Assembly (NCBI GenBank): GCA_900546215.1
Contig: URCD01000116.1
Location: 1-6,582, forward strand
Direction: 5' to 3'
Source: an uncultured Eubacteriales bacterium
GTDB taxonomy: Bacteria; Bacillota; Clostridia; Lachnospirales; Anaerotignaceae
Length of the DNA: 6,582 nucleotides
The translations under genes and the position numbers were made by a program. This document shows positions 5,273-6,582 of this stretch, one piece after another. Each line of letters begins with the position of its first letter. Position 1 is the stretch's first letter. The notes beneath the pieces were generated by a model. The model saw only the letters and a list, made by a program, of their open reading frames with translations. It did not search any database and had not been told where the DNA came from.

Positions 5273-5712
5273 TGACTATAAAACAAGTTATGAAAGGGAA
5301 AAAGGAATATATAGACTTGCTGTTGTTGGCTGACGAGCAGGAAGATATGATAGATAAGTACCTTGAGCGTGGTGAAATGTTCGTTTTGGATGACAACGGC
5401 ATAAAAGCCGAATGTGTAATCACGCAAGAAGGTGATGGTATTTATGAGTTGAAAAATATTGCTGTTTTACCCGATTGTCAACGTAAAGGCTATGGGAAAA
5501 GTTTGATAGAATTTCTATTTTCCCATTATACTCATTGTAGGACAATGCTTGTTGGGACAGGTGATGTTCCCTCTGCTTTAACCTTTTATAATAAATGTGG
5601 TTTTACAGAGTCACATCGAATAAAAAACTTTTTTATAGATAACTATGACCACCGAATGTTTGAAGATGGGAAACAACTAATTGATATGGTTTATCTAAAA
5701 AGGACGCGGTAA
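5272..5712 (+). CDS. GNAT-family N-acetyltransferase
   Basis: A 146-residue cytoplasmic protein with the GNAT fold. YELKNIAVLPDCQRKGYGKSL (58-78) holds the central strand and the acetyl-CoA pyrophosphate-binding loop Q-R-K-G-Y-G-K (70-76), matching the family pattern Q/RxxGxG/A. PSALTFYNKCGFTESHRIKNFF (100-121) is motif B, where an acetyl-CoA-facing Tyr (Tyr106) commonly lies. It resembles the YvbK-like single-domain acetyltransferases of Firmicutes; the acceptor (amine of a small molecule or protein) cannot be told from sequence. ATG 5272 is well supported by GAAGGAGG (5254-5261) with a ten-base spacer. The stop is followed within three bases by hairpin repeat copy C. The protein looks full length and undamaged. 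Confidence 0.92.
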   Translation: MTIKQVMKGKKEYIDLLLLADEQEDMIDKYLERGEMFVLDDNGIKAECVITQEGDGIYELKNIAVLPDCQRKGYGKSLIEFLFSHYTHCRTMLVGTGDVPSALTFYNKCGFTESHRIKNFFIDNYDHRMFEDGKQLIDMVYLKRTR

Positions 5713-5714
5713 AT

Positions 5715-5755
5715 CCCAGTTTAAGCAACTGGACGAGCTTGAATTTGTTAGGGAG
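5715..5755 (+). repeat. Intergenic hairpin/RBS repeat, copy C
   Basis: CCAGTTTAAGCAACTGG (5716-5732) forms a 6-bp stem with a five-base loop, then GAC, then a tail with TTGAATTTGTTAGGGAG (5739-5755) that supplies the Shine-Dalgarno of the broken XRE gene. Compared with copies A and B the loop-proximal base pair is lost, but the CCAGTTTAA, AACTGGAC and GAATTTG blocks stay in the same order and spacing. It starts 3 bases after the GNAT stop codon. Confidence 0.75.
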
Positions 5756-5763
5756 TGAAATAC

Positions 5764-5841
5764 TTGGAGTTTAGTGAACAATTAAAAGAGCTTAGAAAGA
5801 ATAAGGGACTGACGCAAGAAGAACTTGCAAACGATTTATAA
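5764..5841 (+). pseudogene. XRE-family HTH regulator, truncated remnant
   Basis: From TTG 5764, eight bases after GGGAG (5751-5755), the frame reads MEFSEQLKELRKNKGLTQEE then LANDL and stops at TAA 5839-5841. This is the first 25 residues of a Cro/C1-type helix-turn-helix: helix 1 and most of helix 2. In intact relatives the sequence continues as LYVT followed by the recognition helix with SKWE. Here the codons after Leu are TAA GTA ACA, so the stop looks like a one-base change of a Tyr codon, and the recognition helix itself is missing because the following bases diverge and reach another stop at 5851-5856. The last part before the reductase gene (5855-5899) reads KEGFAEARSSWRKV to a TAA overlapping the next ATG, possibly the C-terminal end of the same regulator after an internal deletion. 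The remnant cannot bind DNA as a normal HTH. It probably once regulated the reductase gene. Confidence 0.75.
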
Positions 5842-5898
5842 GTAACAATTCCGTAAAGAAGGGTTTGCTGAAGCGAGAAGTTCATGGAGGAAAGTGTA

Positions 5899-6483
5899 AT
5901 GAAAAATATTTTGGTTGTACAAGGAGGCGGTCGTGTCAACGGCAATACCAGTCAGTTAGTAGATGCATTTATTGGAGGCGCAAAGGAGGCTGGCCATACA
6001 GTTGATAAGATATCTTTAAATAAAACGGAAGTGAAAGGCTGTATTGGCTGCAATGCCTGCCGTTATGGGAAGCCGTGTGTTCAAAAAGATGGCTTCAATG
6101 ACCTTATTCCTAAGATTAAAACGGCGGATTTGATTGTATTTGCATCTCCATTATTATTCTGGACCTTATCATCCAAAATCAAGGCATTCATTGAAAGATT
6201 TTATTGTATCGCGGAGGAAGACCAGAATCCACCGCTTGGGCGATATGAAAGGTATCCGGTAAAAGATGCGGCTTTACTTATGACATCGGCAGATAATTAT
6301 TTTTGGACATATGAGCAGGCTGTATCCTATTATAAATTTGCAATAATAAACTACATAGGCTTTCATGATAAAGGCATGGTACTGGCCGGTGGGTGTGGCG
6401 ATACAAATGGAAAGCCACAGATTGATAAAACCGCTCATTTGCAGAAAGCGTATGAGTTTGGAAAGCAAATTTACGTCGATTAA
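5899..6483 (+). CDS. Flavodoxin-family NAD(P)H-dependent FMN reductase with Cys cluster
   Basis: A 194-residue protein of the NADPH-dependent FMN reductase / iron-sulfur-flavoprotein-like group. MKNILVVQGGGRVNGNTSQL (1-20) is the first strand and the FMN phosphate-binding loop; FASPLLFWTLSSKIKAFIERF (81-101) is the second FMN-contacting loop and helix. Cys48, Cys51, Cys54 and Cys60 form C-x2-C-x2-C-x5-C in GCIGCNACRYGKPC. In archaeal iron-sulfur flavoproteins a similar cluster holds a 4Fe-4S centre, but many bacterial relatives carry the motif without proven iron binding, so that point is open. Likely role: FMN-dependent reduction of quinones, nitro compounds or other electron acceptors in the cytoplasm. 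ATG 5899 is preferred to the in-frame ATG 5884, because GGAGG (5886-5890) lies between them at correct distance and MKNILVV is the normal N-terminus. It directly follows the broken XRE regulator. Confidence 0.9.
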   Translation: MKNILVVQGGGRVNGNTSQLVDAFIGGAKEAGHTVDKISLNKTEVKGCIGCNACRYGKPCVQKDGFNDLIPKIKTADLIVFASPLLFWTLSSKIKAFIERFYCIAEEDQNPPLGRYERYPVKDAALLMTSADNYFWTYEQAVSYYKFAIINYIGFHDKGMVLAGGCGDTNGKPQIDKTAHLQKAYEFGKQIYVD

Positions 6484-6582
6484 ACTGCGTTCAAAGTTTC
6501 ACTTACCGCTCTGGTTTACTTCGTCTTCTTAGGATATGGCGCACTATGCTATCTAGTTGTTCTCAATAGTGGCAAGCAGGGC
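6484..6582 (+). other. 3' end of the window, open frame with a hydrophobic segment but no start codon
   Basis: The reductase frame stays open after its stop codon to the window end and would read FKVSLTALVYFVFLGYGALC followed by YLVVLNSGKQG, a membrane-helix-like stretch. No ATG, GTG or TTG start and no ribosome binding site precede it, so it may be chance or the edge of a damaged gene continuing outside. No terminator hairpin is evident after the reductase stop. Confidence 0.2.

Noticed and set aside
5103..5423. Minus-strand frame of 106 codons across the GNAT start
   Set aside because: It is Ser/Phe-rich, covers the well supported GNAT gene and its ribosome binding site, and has no start signal of its own.
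3321..5734. CRISPR array from the repeated palindromic units
   Set aside because: The copies are separated by whole genes, not by short spacers of uniform length, and only three are well conserved.

Overview
The window looks like a chromosomal accessory stretch from a low-to-medium GC Firmicute, most likely a gut-type Clostridia (Lachnospiraceae/Eubacterium-like). This rests on the gene families, the strong purine-rich ribosome binding sites, TTG/ATG starts and codon use; no marker gene confirms it. Every gene I can support lies on the + strand.

Positions 1-2679: the 3' end of a flavodoxin-family gene, then a two-gene transporter operon. The first transporter gene encodes an unusual fusion of an N-terminal XRE-type helix-turn-helix to an ABC ATPase. 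The second, overlapping it by 11 bases, encodes a ten-helix FtsX-like permease related to BceB but lacking the large extracellular sensor domain of that family. No two-component system is visible beside it, so the fused DNA-binding domain may provide regulation from within the transporter.

Positions 2680-5763: a run of small, functionally unrelated genes with visibly more A+T: a YgjV-family membrane protein, a GyrI-like effector-binding protein, a SAP/DUF6434 protein, a small multi-helix membrane protein whose start codon appears to be ACG, and a GNAT acetyltransferase. The junctions carry copies or remnants of one intergenic repeat: a short hairpin (TCCAGTTTAACAAACTGGA in the two best copies), then a conserved tail ending in the next gene's Shine-Dalgarno sequence. 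Two copies are nearly identical, a third is clear, and three more sites look like decayed copies. The layout resembles a cassette array in which each gene carries its own 5' repeat and ribosome binding site, but no recombinase is present in the window.

Positions 5764-6582: a broken XRE regulator (only the first 25 codons remain before a nonsense codon), then an intact FMN-dependent NAD(P)H reductase of the CxxCxxC flavodoxin-like group, then 99 bases with no supported gene.

The most notable items are the HTH-ABC fusion with its reduced permease, and the gene-linked hairpin/ribosome-binding-site repeat. Other signs of turnover are the ACG start, the XRE pseudogene and a possible C-terminal coding remnant before the GNAT gene.
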